Below are positions 38,101-49,730 of a stretch of 64,000 bases of DNA, in pieces. The notes below the pieces were generated by a model that ran no database searches, was not told the origin of the DNA, and worked only from the letters and a program-made list of their open reading frames with translations. The position numbers and the translations under genes were made by a program. The stretch's first letter is position 1. Each line of letters opens with the position of its first letter. This DNA comes from Struthidea cinerea (lineage: Eukaryota; Chordata; Aves; Passeriformes; Corcoracidae): positions 675,766 to 739,765 of the forward strand of contig VZTI01001783.1 of the NCBI GenBank assembly GCA_013397865.1. Direction: 5' to 3'.

Positions 38101-40604
38101 ATGCGTTTGTGTAAGGAAAGGGCAAACAGACCACTCTGTGTGTACTGAATTTTTAAAAATATATAATTGAAAATATACACATTCAAAGCATACTAGCAGG
38201 GCACTGAAAGTTGTGTTCTGAGACTCTCTTAAGCTCCTTACTTCTTAATCTGCTGTCAAAAAGGTTGCTGGCTGTCCCTTCGGTGCAATGCAAGTGTTAG
38301 AAGGTTGACTGATAAGAGTTCTGATCTCTCTGTCACAGATACAGACACTGACCCAAAGGTAAAAGGTGTGTGAGTATTTAGCTCAGGAAAAGAACTTCAT
38401 TGTCCAGCAAGAAGAAATGAAGAAATCTGTGAATATACATGTTTCAAAGAGTGTAATTGAATTTTTTGTGACTCTCAGGCAGGCAAATTAGCAAAATAGA
38501 AGAGATGAACAGTAAGTGTGTAGGGTGGGGGAACATCATGCTGGAAGACATGATGGAAAGGATCTCCAGCAGTGTGATCTCTATTTGCAATGCTAATTTC
38601 CTACTCTGGAGCCTCCGAGCAGCAGTAACTCTAAAAATGTTCTTCAAAAATCTCTTTCTTCATGTACACTGAACTGACACGGGGCAGGGAAAGTGAAAAA
38701 CAGTTGCCCTTACACACTTACTGCCAGCACGCAATGCACTAGCACTATTGCCCAAGAACACATGCCCTTCAAACCTTCAGTAATTTGCTGGTTTTGAGTA
38801 ATTCTGTTAAAAATTGTATGCTGGGGGAATTTTTGGCAAATTCCAATTAAATATTTTTCTTTGTGATTTCTTTCTGCAGACAGTCTGTCCTAGTTTGTCC
38901 TATGATGTACTTGGTGAGGCAGCAAGACCCCAACATTTAAAATGTGCGTTTAATTAGTAACAGTGAACTTCTCCTACAAGCTGTCACTAAGCTCTCTCTC
39001 TGGTGCTTTATTGGTGGTAGGACTGCTTTTATCACCAAAAGGATATGTGCAAAGCCCATTGAAGTCAGGGCACATTAACAGGCACAGTGAAGACAAAAAT
39101 GACATCCCTTGAAATGGGAGCTAGTAAGACACTTCTGAAGCTGTCATTCTGTGTTATTTGCTGAAAGCTGGAACTTCTTCAGAGTAGGTGACAGTCCAGA
39201 GGGAATACATCCTTTTCAAAAAGTTCTTCAAAATTCATTTCTATATCATGTAATAATAACAATAATAACCTTCCAGTGTATTCTGGCTTACAAGTCACTT
39301 GCAGTTTTGCTAGTGACATTCAGTGGCAATTGGATCAGCCTCACAGTGAAGGAAACCTTACAATAGCTGCTAAGGGAACGAAGAAGAATGAACACTTCTG
39401 GTCCCTAAAGACTTTAAATCCTCCAAACATTTGCTTTATCCTTGTTCTCTTTTGGAGGTGAGTGGAATTCATCCTTGTTCCTGGACTTCCAGTAGAGCTC
39501 TGCTGCCTGGGTGACTGCACAAGGGATTTGTAGATCAATCAGGATCCAAACCAAGCCTCAGCATCTCAGTTCCTTTCTGCAGTAAGTGATTCTTTTACAT
39601 GAAAAGACAGAAAGCTATACTGTTAAAATCAATGACACAACTCGCGCTGCCTTCATAGAGGCTGATTTTAATTCTAAAAAGAGACGGTATGTTCAGTGCT
39701 GCTAAACAAAAAGTTTCAGTAGGAATCTCCTAGTAAACTACATATTGATTGATCCTGGACACCTTCTTGAATAAAAACATTTCATGATTCAGATCGCAAA
39801 GAAAATCAGGTGGGCTTAAAGATCCTGGGAACTGTAAGAGTAAATAAATACATGCCCTAAAAGCAGTCATCTGGCACTCGAGCTATTCAGACTCACATAG
39901 CTACGTGCTGAGAATGCCCCTCTCAGTCAAGAGCGCTATAAACTTGCTTATCCTACAGAAATAAAAGAGTTTACTTTCGAGCAACAGCATGAAGAACTAA
40001 CACTCTTCAACTAGTGATAAAATCGTGATGGCTGGCAGGTCATGAACCTACAGGTAAATCACTTAACATGTGCTTTCAGTTGTGTTCTGAGCACAGGAAG
40101 GGGAGTAGGAGCAGTGTGTCTCTGCTCCCAGTGCTGATGCTTGGCTTTGGATAGGAGGAGAACTATGGGGTAGGATGGTGGGAACCAGGTCCCTCATGAG
40201 GAGCAGGTCCTGGGACAAAGTACCTGGAGAAGCAGGACATGCACAGGAGATCCTGAAGGACAAGGAAGACAGTGAATAAGTGTAAGCTAGGGCATGTGGA
40301 TAGTAGCAGGACAATAACATCCTTGTGAGGGTTTGGGGAAGCAGGGCCTGGAAATAGATGGGGCCCAAGGCCCTGCTCTGAGTATTACAGGACAACGAAC
40401 ACACGGATGCCAAACTCACCAGTTAAATGTGCGCTTCCGTAGACACACGGGCTGCTGGGGGAAGAAGGAGACAATCTAGCTGTGAAAGCAAGTACAAGCC
40501 TGGGCTGATGATTGCACATTCTAATCCACCTGAAATATGAGAGGTAGGGCTCTTGACACAAGCTGTGTTCCACTCAACACGCTGCCTGTGCACACACTGG
40601 AATG
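23188..40604. other. 17-kb interval with no recognised repeat or gene
   Basis: I recognise no transposable element, exon or RNA gene in this interval. It is AT-rich with an especially AT-rich patch at about 28430-28580. GC-richer patches occur at about 32450-32780 and 40080-40380. The longer open frames (for example 35802-36312 minus and 32421-32765 minus) have no family resemblance that I can see. Small AAT-type runs occur at about 39250-39268. The region 31840-32400 is listed separately as a candidate regulatory block. Confidence 0.5.
31840..32400. promoter_or_regulatory. Candidate conserved non-coding element (speculative)
   Basis: This AT-rich block is free of recognised repeats. It holds several homeodomain-type TAATTA cores (31866-31871, 31897-31902, 32386-32391) and related AATTA sequences at about 32053 and 32071. 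Its composition is like that of deeply conserved enhancers in gene deserts. This is inference from appearance only; TAATTA is common by chance in AT-rich DNA. Confidence 0.2.
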
Positions 40605-41152
40605 TGCTGTGGGCTGACCCTGGCCAGCGGCAAAGCACCCACACAGCTGCTCACCCACCCTCCTCTCCCAGCAGTGCAGGGGGGAGAACAGGAAGAGAAA
40701 AAGCAAGAAAACTCATAGATCAAGATAAAGACATTTAATAAGTGGAAAAACCCAGGCAAAACCAAGTGATGCAAAGGCAATAATCACTCATCATCTCCCA
40801 CCAGCAGACTGATGCCCAGCCAGCCTCATCAGCCTTGGAAGCCTCCACCTCTTTTTTCCTCTAACCCATTGCTGATCATGACATTATATGACATGGAGTA
40901 TCCCTTTGGCCAGTTTGGGTCAGCTGTCATAGCCATGTCCTGTCCCAACTTCTTGCCCATCCCCAGCCTACCCACTGCAGGGTAATGAGAGGGCAGAGCA
41001 GGAAAGAGAGAAGGCCTTGATGCTGTGCAAGCACTCCTCAGTAACAGTCTAAACATTGGTGAGTTCTGGACATTTTTTTAGCTACAAATCCAAAGCTTAG
41101 CACCATACAGGCTAAGAAGAAAGTTAACTTTCCTTGGGGCAGACCTGTTACA
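40605..41152 (-). mobile_element. Endogenous retrovirus solo LTR
   Basis: Read on the minus strand it begins TGTAACAGGTCTGCCCCAAG and ends with cagggtcagcccacagca, giving TG...CA ends and a length of 548 bp. Internal blocks typical of a common avian ERV LTR are gacagctgacccaaactgg, caaagggatactccatgtca and ggttttgcctgggtttttcc. ATTAAA, a likely poly(A) signal, lies at 40733-40738 on the minus strand. The flanks gaatg (40600-40604) and gtatg (41153-41157) differ by one base and may be the target-site duplication. No internal retroviral genes adjoin it, so it is a solo LTR. Confidence 0.87.
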
Positions 41153-44100
41153 GTATGACATGATGTTTAATTGTATTATGCTGGGAGTGAGAAAAGTCTT
41201 ACTGAAGCCTTATTAATTCAGAAAAATAATAGAAAAATGGATCTGTTCCTTTGTGGAATAAATAGAGGAGAGAGTACTGTTGTACCCCAGAGCTCAATGC
41301 TACCTTCAAATCTGGCAGACATTGAGCCAGAGGATCTCAAGTGTGGCTGCTGCGTGTCTGAGGGATTTCATGGAATAAATCTGTGCATTGCTACTCTGAC
41401 ACTTTCAGTTCACATCATACTCACTGTATGTACATGAACCAACTCATTAATTTGGTAGACCCTGGGGCTGCCAGATTTCTGGCTACAGATGAAGCTACTG
41501 TGTAGCTTCATAAAAGCACACGGTATTCCCATAAGTTGCCACGTCTGGAAGTCCAGCAAATGCAACAATCTCTTTCCTTCCTCAAACTCTTCCCAGCTAA
41601 TATTTCCAGAAAATAACCAAATACAGCCAACAATCTGATATATGGCAGCCATGCTTTCAAGAGCATTTTCTGTTTTACAGTTTACCGTTTCAGGGGAAGC
41701 AATTTATGAGAGAAAGTCAGTAAAACACTGCATGACTCTGGTATAAAATTAGCAGTGATATTTAGGGAACACATTGGAGAGTGGAAAGAGGGCTGGAGTA
41801 CATATTTGACCATGCATGTATTCATAGAAATAGGACAAAAGTCTTATTAGACAGACAAATATCTGTTTCCCTCTTTAATTTCTTCTGCTCCTAAGCGAAA
41901 CAATCCACCAAACCCTTGACAATTTGCTAACAGCTTAGGCTAGCAATGACACAGTCAGAGGCAGGGTCTTTTTCCAGAAGGCCCTGAATCCATGCAGTGC
42001 AGAGGATAATAGTGAATCAAGGCAAGAAAGAATATACATTTTGCCCGAAAGGGTTGTAGTTCATTCATTAGTCTGGTCATGCTAGACATCCTGGGATGCA
42101 GATATGATCTTTACCATCAGCTTCAACACCTTGTCTGCACTCACTGGTTAATTGATTTGTAAAACCCTTCCTCTTGGCTTCTAGGAGTTGGAGGGGGTTT
42201 GTAAAAAATCATAGAGCAAAGTCTTGCAATTGAAGCTTACAGCATGAGACATAGGCAGAAGAAAGGATAAACTGAGGTTGCAGAGAAGTATCATAAATCT
42301 CTTGTTTTCTAATTTCTACAATTTTTTTTTGTTAGCATTTGTGAAATGTTTTAACACCACTAAGGGAATGGTAGAGAAGGGGAGAAATGATAGACTAAGA
42401 GTATCTAAGAGTTTGGAAAAGTCATTTAGGAAAATCTTCCAAACAGAGTTTAACATCATTGGTAGCAGGTTGAGGGCCAGCAGTTGACAGCATTTTTCTT
42501 TGTGTGTGAAAGTCAATAAACACTGCTCATACAGCAAACCAGTGCTTTACTGGATGTCTGTATCTTTCTTTGTTTGCATGTATTTTTCATACTGCTCATG
42601 AAGGTTCCATATGAAACCACTTTTCAAAAGGATTAAATTTCATGGCCATGGATTACTACTGTTTCATACCCAGTGAGACAGTGTTATTGATTCATAAAAT
42701 TAGGGTTTTTGATTTCACTGAATGTGAATGTGTGTTGATTAATATTTACACACCCCTCTGAGGTGCATGGTGCTGTACAGACTGCAGAGATTACAAGGTC
42801 CCTGCCCTCGGATGCTTAAAAAACAGACAACACAATGAATTACATTGGCCAAGAAAGGTCACAGTGGGGTGAAAGAGGAAAGGAAACAACAGAAAGCAAA
42901 AGAAAGGGAATTTGTTTCATGAAAGACTCATTATTTACAAAGCATGGCCATCAGGTAATTTGATTCCCTTTGGCTTTTATTTTGGATTTGTTTTTCACTT
43001 TATTTTATTAGGTTTAATTATCAGGCATGGGTGAGATAGTGCATAACACTAGAGCTGAGATTAATGATGAAAGGCCAAGAGAAAGCTGTGGCTCTTGAGG
43101 AGGGATTTCAGAAAGAAAAGCATTTGGTTTTTCACTCATTAGAAGCAGGCAGGCTCAGGCACAGAAGAGTTTCACACTTGCTTGAAACTTTAAATTAACC
43201 ACATGTGTAAGTCTTTGTGGGAATAGGGGACTAATTGGGTAGATTAGAATACAATTAACTGTGAAGTCTGGCTAGCACTAACTGACAGTGTTTAAAGAGT
43301 GGAAAAGCTGATAAAATCCTGCCTAGTTAAAAAAGTAGCCATGAAGACATCTGGGGAGGGAAGGGGACCCTTTGCCATTACAGGATGAGTGCCAGGAACA
43401 GACGTACAGATGAATTTGATGCTCTCTATTGTTGCTATAGCCTTACTCAGCTACACTGATTTTTCTTCCAAGATCCTTTTCAATTATCTCATGTCAACTA
43501 AGCCCACTGCTGACCTTCATCATCCTCAGACTTCACAAACAGGAAAATACTGTGCTGCTGCCCCAGAGCTGGCAGGGGAGGGATGGCTCATAAGCGCCTT
43601 CTCCAAAATCTAGCACTGCTTCATCACAATGTCTTCTGAAAGGTACTAAATGCTTTTAACTACTGCTACTTTAGGACATGATCACAGTTATCCAAGTGTT
43701 AAAACTTTGTGGGTATATTTCCTGAGCATTCAGTCATCTAATGAAGTATAGATAAAAAGTCCTGCCAGAACTTTCTAAGAGATAGCAAGTAGTTTATTTG
43801 ATTCATACATAAAATTTAGTCATACATTAAAAAGGAGTCTCTTTCCAAAGTACACATATTCCACCTGTCAAAAATGTAAAAACCCTTCATATTTTTGAAT
43901 TAGCTCAAATTTTATTAATTCTTAAATGTAAGGTTGTCTTTCCTAAGGTTATCCATCAGATAATACAATTTATAAATACAGTTTATATGCCTGGTATCTG
44001 CAGAAACCTGGACTTCATGCTGTTAAATCTTACATAATTTGCAAAACAGTAGTGAAAAGTGTTTAAACATTTTCTCTTTTGGAAGGATAGCATGGAAGAA

Positions 44101-44231
44101 TTGGACCCTGTATTTGAATCTGTTTGACCTTCAGTGGTTATCTGCCCTTCACAATGCAGTGTCTGAAGCCCTTTGTGTCTAAACGGGATCTCTCACTGAA
44201 GGAGTTTTGGGTTTGCATAGCCAGGTTTTGA
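41153..44231. other. Intergenic, no recognisable feature
   Basis: AT-rich unassigned DNA between two LTRs. No exon or repeat recognised. Confidence 0.45.
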
Positions 44232-44251
44232 TGTGTGTGTGTGTGTGTGTG
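44232..44251. repeat. (TG)10 microsatellite
   Basis: Ten uninterrupted TG units directly upstream of the LTR fragment that follows. Confidence 0.97.
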
Positions 44252-44261
44252 GGCTATGGGG

Positions 44262-45361
44262 TGGCTTCTGTGAGAGGCTGCCAGAAGCTTCCCCCATGTT
44301 GGAGAGAGCCAACAGCAGTTGGGTCCAAATGGATCCACTGATGACCAAGACTGAGCCTATCAGCCATGGTGGTAGTGCCACTGGGATGACAGATTTAGGA
44401 AGGGGAGATAGTTCCTGCGCAAGAGTAATTGCACCCAAAGAGAGCACAGAGAATATTTCAGAGAAACAACTGTGCAGACACCAAGGTCAGTGGAGAAGGA
44501 GGGGGAGGAGATGCTCCAGGTGTCAGAGCAGAGATTCCCCTGCAGCCCATGGTGAAGACCCTGGTGAGTCAGGCTGTCCCCCTGCAGCCCATGGAGGCCC
44601 ATGGGAGAGTAGTGATCCACCTGCAGCCCCTGGGGGGCCTCACACTGGAGCAGGTGGATGCCCAGCGGAGGATGTGACCCCATGGGAAGCCCAAACAGGA
44701 GCAGGCTCCTGTCAGGATCTGTGGCTGTGTGGAGACAGAAGGCCATGCTGAAGCAAGTTTTCTGGCAGGATTTGTGATCCAGTTGGGGACCCATGCTGGA
44801 GCAGCCTGTTCCTGAAGGACTGCACTTCGTAGAAGGGACCCACAATGGAGATTAATGGAGAACTGCAGCCCGTAGGAAGGATTAATTTTGGAGAAGTTTG
44901 TGGAAGACTGTCTCCTATGGGAGGGACCCCATGCTGAAGCAGGGAGTGTGAGGAGTCCTCCCCCTGGGGAGGGAGGAGCAGCACAGACAATGTGTGATGA
45001 ACTGACCTCGACCCTCATTCCCTGTCCCCTTATGCCACTGAGGAGAGAAGGGAGAGAATTTGGGAGACTTTTGGGGAGGGAGAATTTTGGGAAGATGATC
45101 CCAAGAAGAAGGGTGTGGGGGTGATGTTTTAAGAATTGGTTTTATTTCTCATTATTCTACTCTGATTTGATGGGCAATAAATTAAATTAATTTCCCGAAC
45201 TCAAGACTCTTTTATTTGCAATGGTAATTGCTGAGTGATTCCTCCATTTCCTTATCCTGACCCATGAACCTTTCATTCTATTTTCTCTCCCCTGACCAGC
45301 TGAGGAGTGATAGAGCACTTTCAGCAGGTACTTTGCACCCAGCCAGTGTCAGCCCATCACA
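44262..45361 (+). mobile_element. ERVL-like LTR, near-complete 3' portion
   Basis: About 1.1 kb of an abundant avian LTR family. Diagnostic blocks in order are gagagagccaacagcag, actgagcctatcagccatgg, cagacaccaaggtcagtgga, gattcccctgcagccca, a run of imperfect subrepeats, gtcctccccctggggaggga, ggttttatttctcatta and ccagctgaggagtgatagag. AATAAA is at 45176-45181 and the end is cccatcaca at 45361. The extreme 5' end of the family is missing or unrecognisable before 44262. Open frames of up to 172 codons across it come from its GC-rich subrepeats and are not genes. Confidence 0.85.
44535..44930 (+). repeat. Imperfect tandem subrepeats inside the LTR
   Basis: Repeated variants of ctgcagcccatgg and of the ccatgctggagcag type recur every 30-50 bases. 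The block includes three ctgcagccc units between 44538 and 44630 and further units near 44790 and 44865. Such internal subrepeats are a known trait of this avian LTR family. Confidence 0.75.
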
Positions 45362-48300
45362 AGGAGGAAGGCAAATGTTGCAATGCCTCCAATGGCGGCA
45401 GTGCTTGAACTGAGAAACTTGTCAATTCAATACTGATTTTAGATGCTTGGAGTTGAGAAAGAATAGCCTATGTGGAAGTTACTTTGAGCACTGTATGTTA
45501 ATGGTAATTTAGGTATTATTTCCAAGGTAACAAAAATAAAGTAGTGCATATAAATGTCTGACCAATAGAACTCCTCTGCTTGTTATAGATAAATAATTAA
45601 ACCTGATCTCTCTTTTGCCTTTCTTCCTAAATATACATTCAGCAGCATATATGACCATACAGATGGTCTCATACACAAGTGTGTATTGATATGATCAAAG
45701 ACCACCACATTCCATTCTTATATCCCAAGTCAAGTTCAGAACTATCATGCATGTAAAGAGAAGACTATATGCCCCTGCATAGAATACAGATCACGTTGAA
45801 AACAATAGTTATGACACATTTTAATAAAGCACAAAATTTGCATCATCTGAGATACAGGGTCAAAATTACTTCTGTTGTCTCCTCTAACCTCACTGGATTA
45901 CTGACCAATCCATACAGGCGTTTGAAAATTAGTCACTCCAGTTTTGCTGGGGGTGTTAGAAAAATAATTTGAAAAAATATTTCCAACAGAGTTTCCATTG
46001 TTTCTGAAGATTTTTCATAGAGAGTTAAAAATTTGGCTTTGTCAAACTCCCCATTGGACAACAAAATCTTTTGTAAAAGTGGAGCCTGAGTGTTATGTAT
46101 TAACAGGTGCTTCACCCTGACCTTATTGCACACTGTCAGATGAAGGGCCAATTTCAAGAACTTCTTTGCCCTGTCAAGTACTTACCCATCTAAGAAATGT
46201 AAGTGAAACCAGGGTGCTTCCTGCTTCAGTACAGGCTGAGCCATAAAGACAAGAGCTCCATGATCTACTCCTGAAGACTAGTTGAGATACAGAGAGGAAA
46301 CAAAGTTTTCTTCTGTGTTATCTGAATTTTATGATGGCTAAAATTCACTTAAGAAGAGTCACCTCTGATTTTTATGTACAAGATATAAAGAAATGTAACA
46401 ATATGATTATGTTTGTGTAACGTAATATAAACACATCCATGAGTGCAATATCCATGGATGTAAGCTGCTGTTGAAGTAAATGCTGTTATTTTAGTATATT
46501 TCTGTTGCTGTGTGCTTTCTGTTTCCTTATTCCCATTTGAGCCTGCCAGTCTCCATCCTCTATACTTTCCAAATTAAAGTAACTTCTTCTTTTTGCCAGA
46601 ATCTTTATCATCAGTCTACTTGGTCTTATATTGCTTTAAAAAAGCTCACGCAAAAGATTAATCTGATATGACTTTGAATTATACTAATGGCCACAAAAGA
46701 CCTGAATATATTGTATATGCTATAGAATATAAATCCCTGTGTGTAAATATTTCACCCCTGGATTCAGCTATAGTAACTTATATACAACCTGGGTGCGTTC
46801 TCATTTTAAGCACAGCTTTTCCATTGCTGTCAACAAAGGGCAAGATGTTTACAGTTGGAGTAAAATTCTTGTCCCTCAAACTTTCATTCATTTAAAATAT
46901 ACGGAAATAACTTTTTTTTAAATATGCCTTTTCACAATAGACATTAAAGAAATCCCTAACCTCTGACAGTCTTAAATAGGACTTTTTTTTTATTTTTGCT
47001 CACATAAACATGAGTTCTTAATGTGGATTCAAGAATTTGACTAATTTAAAATTTATTTTTAAACTGCTGTGAGGTTTATATTTGAAAACAGCTGCTGAGC
47101 ATGGCCCTGTAGCTACCTTTAGCAATGTTTTATTATGTTGACTGAGCTTATAATGGTGATTCTCTGCTCTACCACTGACATCTTAACGGCTGCCTCACCA
47201 ATACTGATGTTGTAGGAAGTATGTGGGACTGACTTTTACATCTATAATGATATGGTAATGTGAATCATTACACTGTCAGTGGTGGTTTATTGGCATTATG
47301 GTTTAAGATTATGAGGGTATTACAATGCCAGTGCAAACAAATACTGCTGCTTTTAAAGTAAGCAGATGAAAGACAGAAAAGTGCTAAAATAGTTGTAATA
47401 TTAAATTCACAATAGCAAGATGGTGTTTGCTCAAGGCAGCTCCTGCCCTAAATTCATATGTTATCTGCATAATTCAGCAATGCATACTGTGCAGTCATCT
47501 CCTGGAGATTCCACAACATCAGGCAGAAATAACAAATGACCCAGGGTAAATATGTTGGCCCACTTTGAGCATTATAGAATTCACCCTAATTTTAGACCCT
47601 ATCAGTTGGAAGATCAGAGCCTGCAGTCAGAAACTGTCTGATTTTCCAAAGCCAACAGCGTATAAAACAAAATTCTCTTTTTTTTTTTTTTGGTCTTGAC
47701 TTTTCAGTTCCAAAAGGAGGATGGGTTGGAGCAGAAACAGGAAACAGCAGAAATCAGACAACACTGTCTGATAAGAACTTTTGCAGATCTGAACATCAGA
47801 TCTGTGAACATGAACTCTGGTAAGACTGCAAACTGATCTGAAATTCCCATATTGAGGTGTCCAGGAGAGGGTTTTGAAATGCATTTGAGAAAAGTCTGTT
47901 CCGATGGAATCCCTATTTGCATGCTCCATCAGGCTTTCTTATCTAAACTCCTTCCACAAAATAAAATGAAAAAGAACAATTTTCAATAGACTTGATAGTA
48001 AGTACTTTGATAACACTTGGCAGGAAATTTGTATTAGGCATAGTAAAAAACTGCTAAGAAAGGACTAAAAAAAATCAGTTTTACATACATTTTTTTGTTC
48101 TGAGGGACATGGTAATTTCTATCTGATAAGAATAAGCAGGTTCATGTACATAAGCAATACTGTGGTGCAACAGGAATAGATCTATGAAGCAAATCAATTG
48201 GTGCTATGGATCCAGCAGTCCAGCCCCATTCTTCACATTTTGGAGATTTGCTGCAAATTAGTTTGTACCAGGCTCTTCTGGTCTCAAGGTCTCAGCAGCA

Positions 48301-48474
48301 GTTACGATGGGAGAGGATCCATGTACATCTAGATTGCATGCTCTGGTTTAGTTTTATCTGAAATGAAATTTTATCCAGTTCATGCTTGTATAGCTCTGCA
48401 CACCTCTACATTGGTGCAATCGGGAGGTTCACTTCACAGGTGTGTTACTGGTCTGTACTAAACACTAATAGAGA
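45362..48474. other. Intergenic, no recognisable feature
   Basis: AT-rich DNA with poly-T runs at about 46912, 46984 and 47679. I recognise no gene or repeat. Confidence 0.45.
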
Positions 48475-48617
48475 TCACAAAATCACAGAAGATTCTGAGC
48501 TGGAAGGGACCCACAAGAATCATCAAGTCCAACTCTTCAGTGAATGGCCCATACAGAGATCAAACCACAACCTTGGTGTTATTGACATCACACTCTGACA
48601 AACTGAGCTAATATCAG
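48475..48617 (-). mobile_element. tRNA-Ile-derived SINE with CR1 tail (TguSINE1-like)
   Basis: On the minus strand the 5' part (48617 to 48545, 73 nt) is a decayed tRNA-Ile(AAT). It has TTAGCTCAGTT as A box (48600-48611), AATAA in the anticodon loop with AAT at 48583-48581 (nt 35-37, as in tRNA-Ile), ggtttgatctc as B box (48556-48566) and GGGCCA as acceptor end (48545-48550). The 3' part (48544 to 48475) is a CR1 3' end, with gagttggacttgatgattct, gggtcccttccagctcag and a worn tgtgattttgtga terminus. A CR1 tail lets CR1 machinery move the SINE. Such tRNA-Ile/CR1 SINEs are known from passerine birds. Confidence 0.88.
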
Positions 48618-49129
48618 AGGATATGCATCGAGTCAGTTCCATGCTCCTGATCCAGTCCTACCAATATTAATTTTTTTTGTGGCTCTGATGGTTCTTTTTC
48701 TCAGTGTCCTCGTGTCTCCAGTGGAAGGTGGTGTGGAAAATGAGAGCTGATGAAACGATCTCAGCCCTGAATTGGAGGACAGCATTGCTTCTGCACAATG
48801 CTCCATTGGCAACAGGAGGCAGCAACCGCAAGTATGAATGGTGATGTATAGACCAAGAGGTAGAGGATACAGATGAACATTTGGTGCTGAGCCTAATCCC
48901 CTGTTAACACTGACCCTACAAAGCTCTGAATAATCCTGGTGTAGAACTGATCGTTGCATCTCAAAAATAACAGAGGTGTTTCTTATTTCCTCTTATTTCA
49001 TTCAGAGGTGATACTAGAAATTCACTCCTCTCACAGTCAGAAGCCTTTTAATTTCTGCATGAAGTTTGTTCAGGTAAATATACACCCATTTAATCCTAGG
49101 TCAGCCTTGTGTCTGTGGAAAAAAAGTCT
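48618..49129. other. Intergenic, no recognisable feature
   Basis: Unassigned sequence between the SINE and a possible old repeat. No coding signal recognised. Confidence 0.45.
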
Positions 49130-49730
49130 GGCACTGGTAAGTCCACCAGGATGAATTTTCCTTACTGGAGCTTGACCCTGCTGGAAATACTGGTACACCC
49201 TCAGATTCCTCTGGGGTCTTTTTATTGCCATAGTGTACTGGCACTTCACAGTCACCAGGTACTCACCTAGTATATCCAAGTCTTTCTCTTACTTCTAATA
49301 GGGGCGATCCCTGCTATTAACAGAAACTTTTTCTGTAACAGAATAACTTTACAAACATCGCCATTCATGTCTTTTATTAAATTCCCTCTACTACTTAAGT
49401 CTTCAAGGTTACACAATCCCTACATATGACACTCCACTCTGGACCTTTTCTGCAAAGAATGCCTGAGAAAATTTTAGCAGTGAACCTTTTTTTTTACCCC
49501 ATGCCTTGTTCATGCATAAAATTCCCTCCAGCCCAGGATTTAATTTTTCTATTACAAACGGGATCATGTCTCCTTCAGCTAGTTAGCTATGCAATATAGA
49601 AATCTCATATTAATGTCCATCTTTTACTCTTTAATAAATAATTTCTCATTTGACATTGAAGCTTATCATTTTTGAATACTCTCTGAATAGCTCTGTTTAA
49701 TCTGTCTTGAAAATACATACAATATCTAAG
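49130..49730 (-). mobile_element. Possible ancient CR1/L2-like LINE remnant
   Basis: On the plus strand this stretch has the layout of a reversed, much-decayed CR1: an agtgtactggcacttcacag-like phrase, ctagtatatccaagtctttc, ttcatgcataaaattccctc and then ttaatttttctattac. These resemble the antisense of the CR1 segment downstream of the RT active site. The likeness is weak and could be chance. Confidence 0.3.

Noticed and set aside
44233..44751. 172-codon open frame, the longest in the window
   Set aside because: It lies within the (TG)n tract and the GC-rich subrepeats of an LTR, has low-complexity composition, and matches no protein family.
40605..45361. A single provirus bounded by the two LTRs
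   Set aside because: The LTRs are of different families and opposite orientation, and no gag, pol or env remnants lie between them.
48545..48617. Functional tRNA-Ile gene
   Set aside because: Acceptor-stem pairing is lost, the B box is mutated and a CR1 tail follows directly; it is a SINE body, not a tRNA gene.
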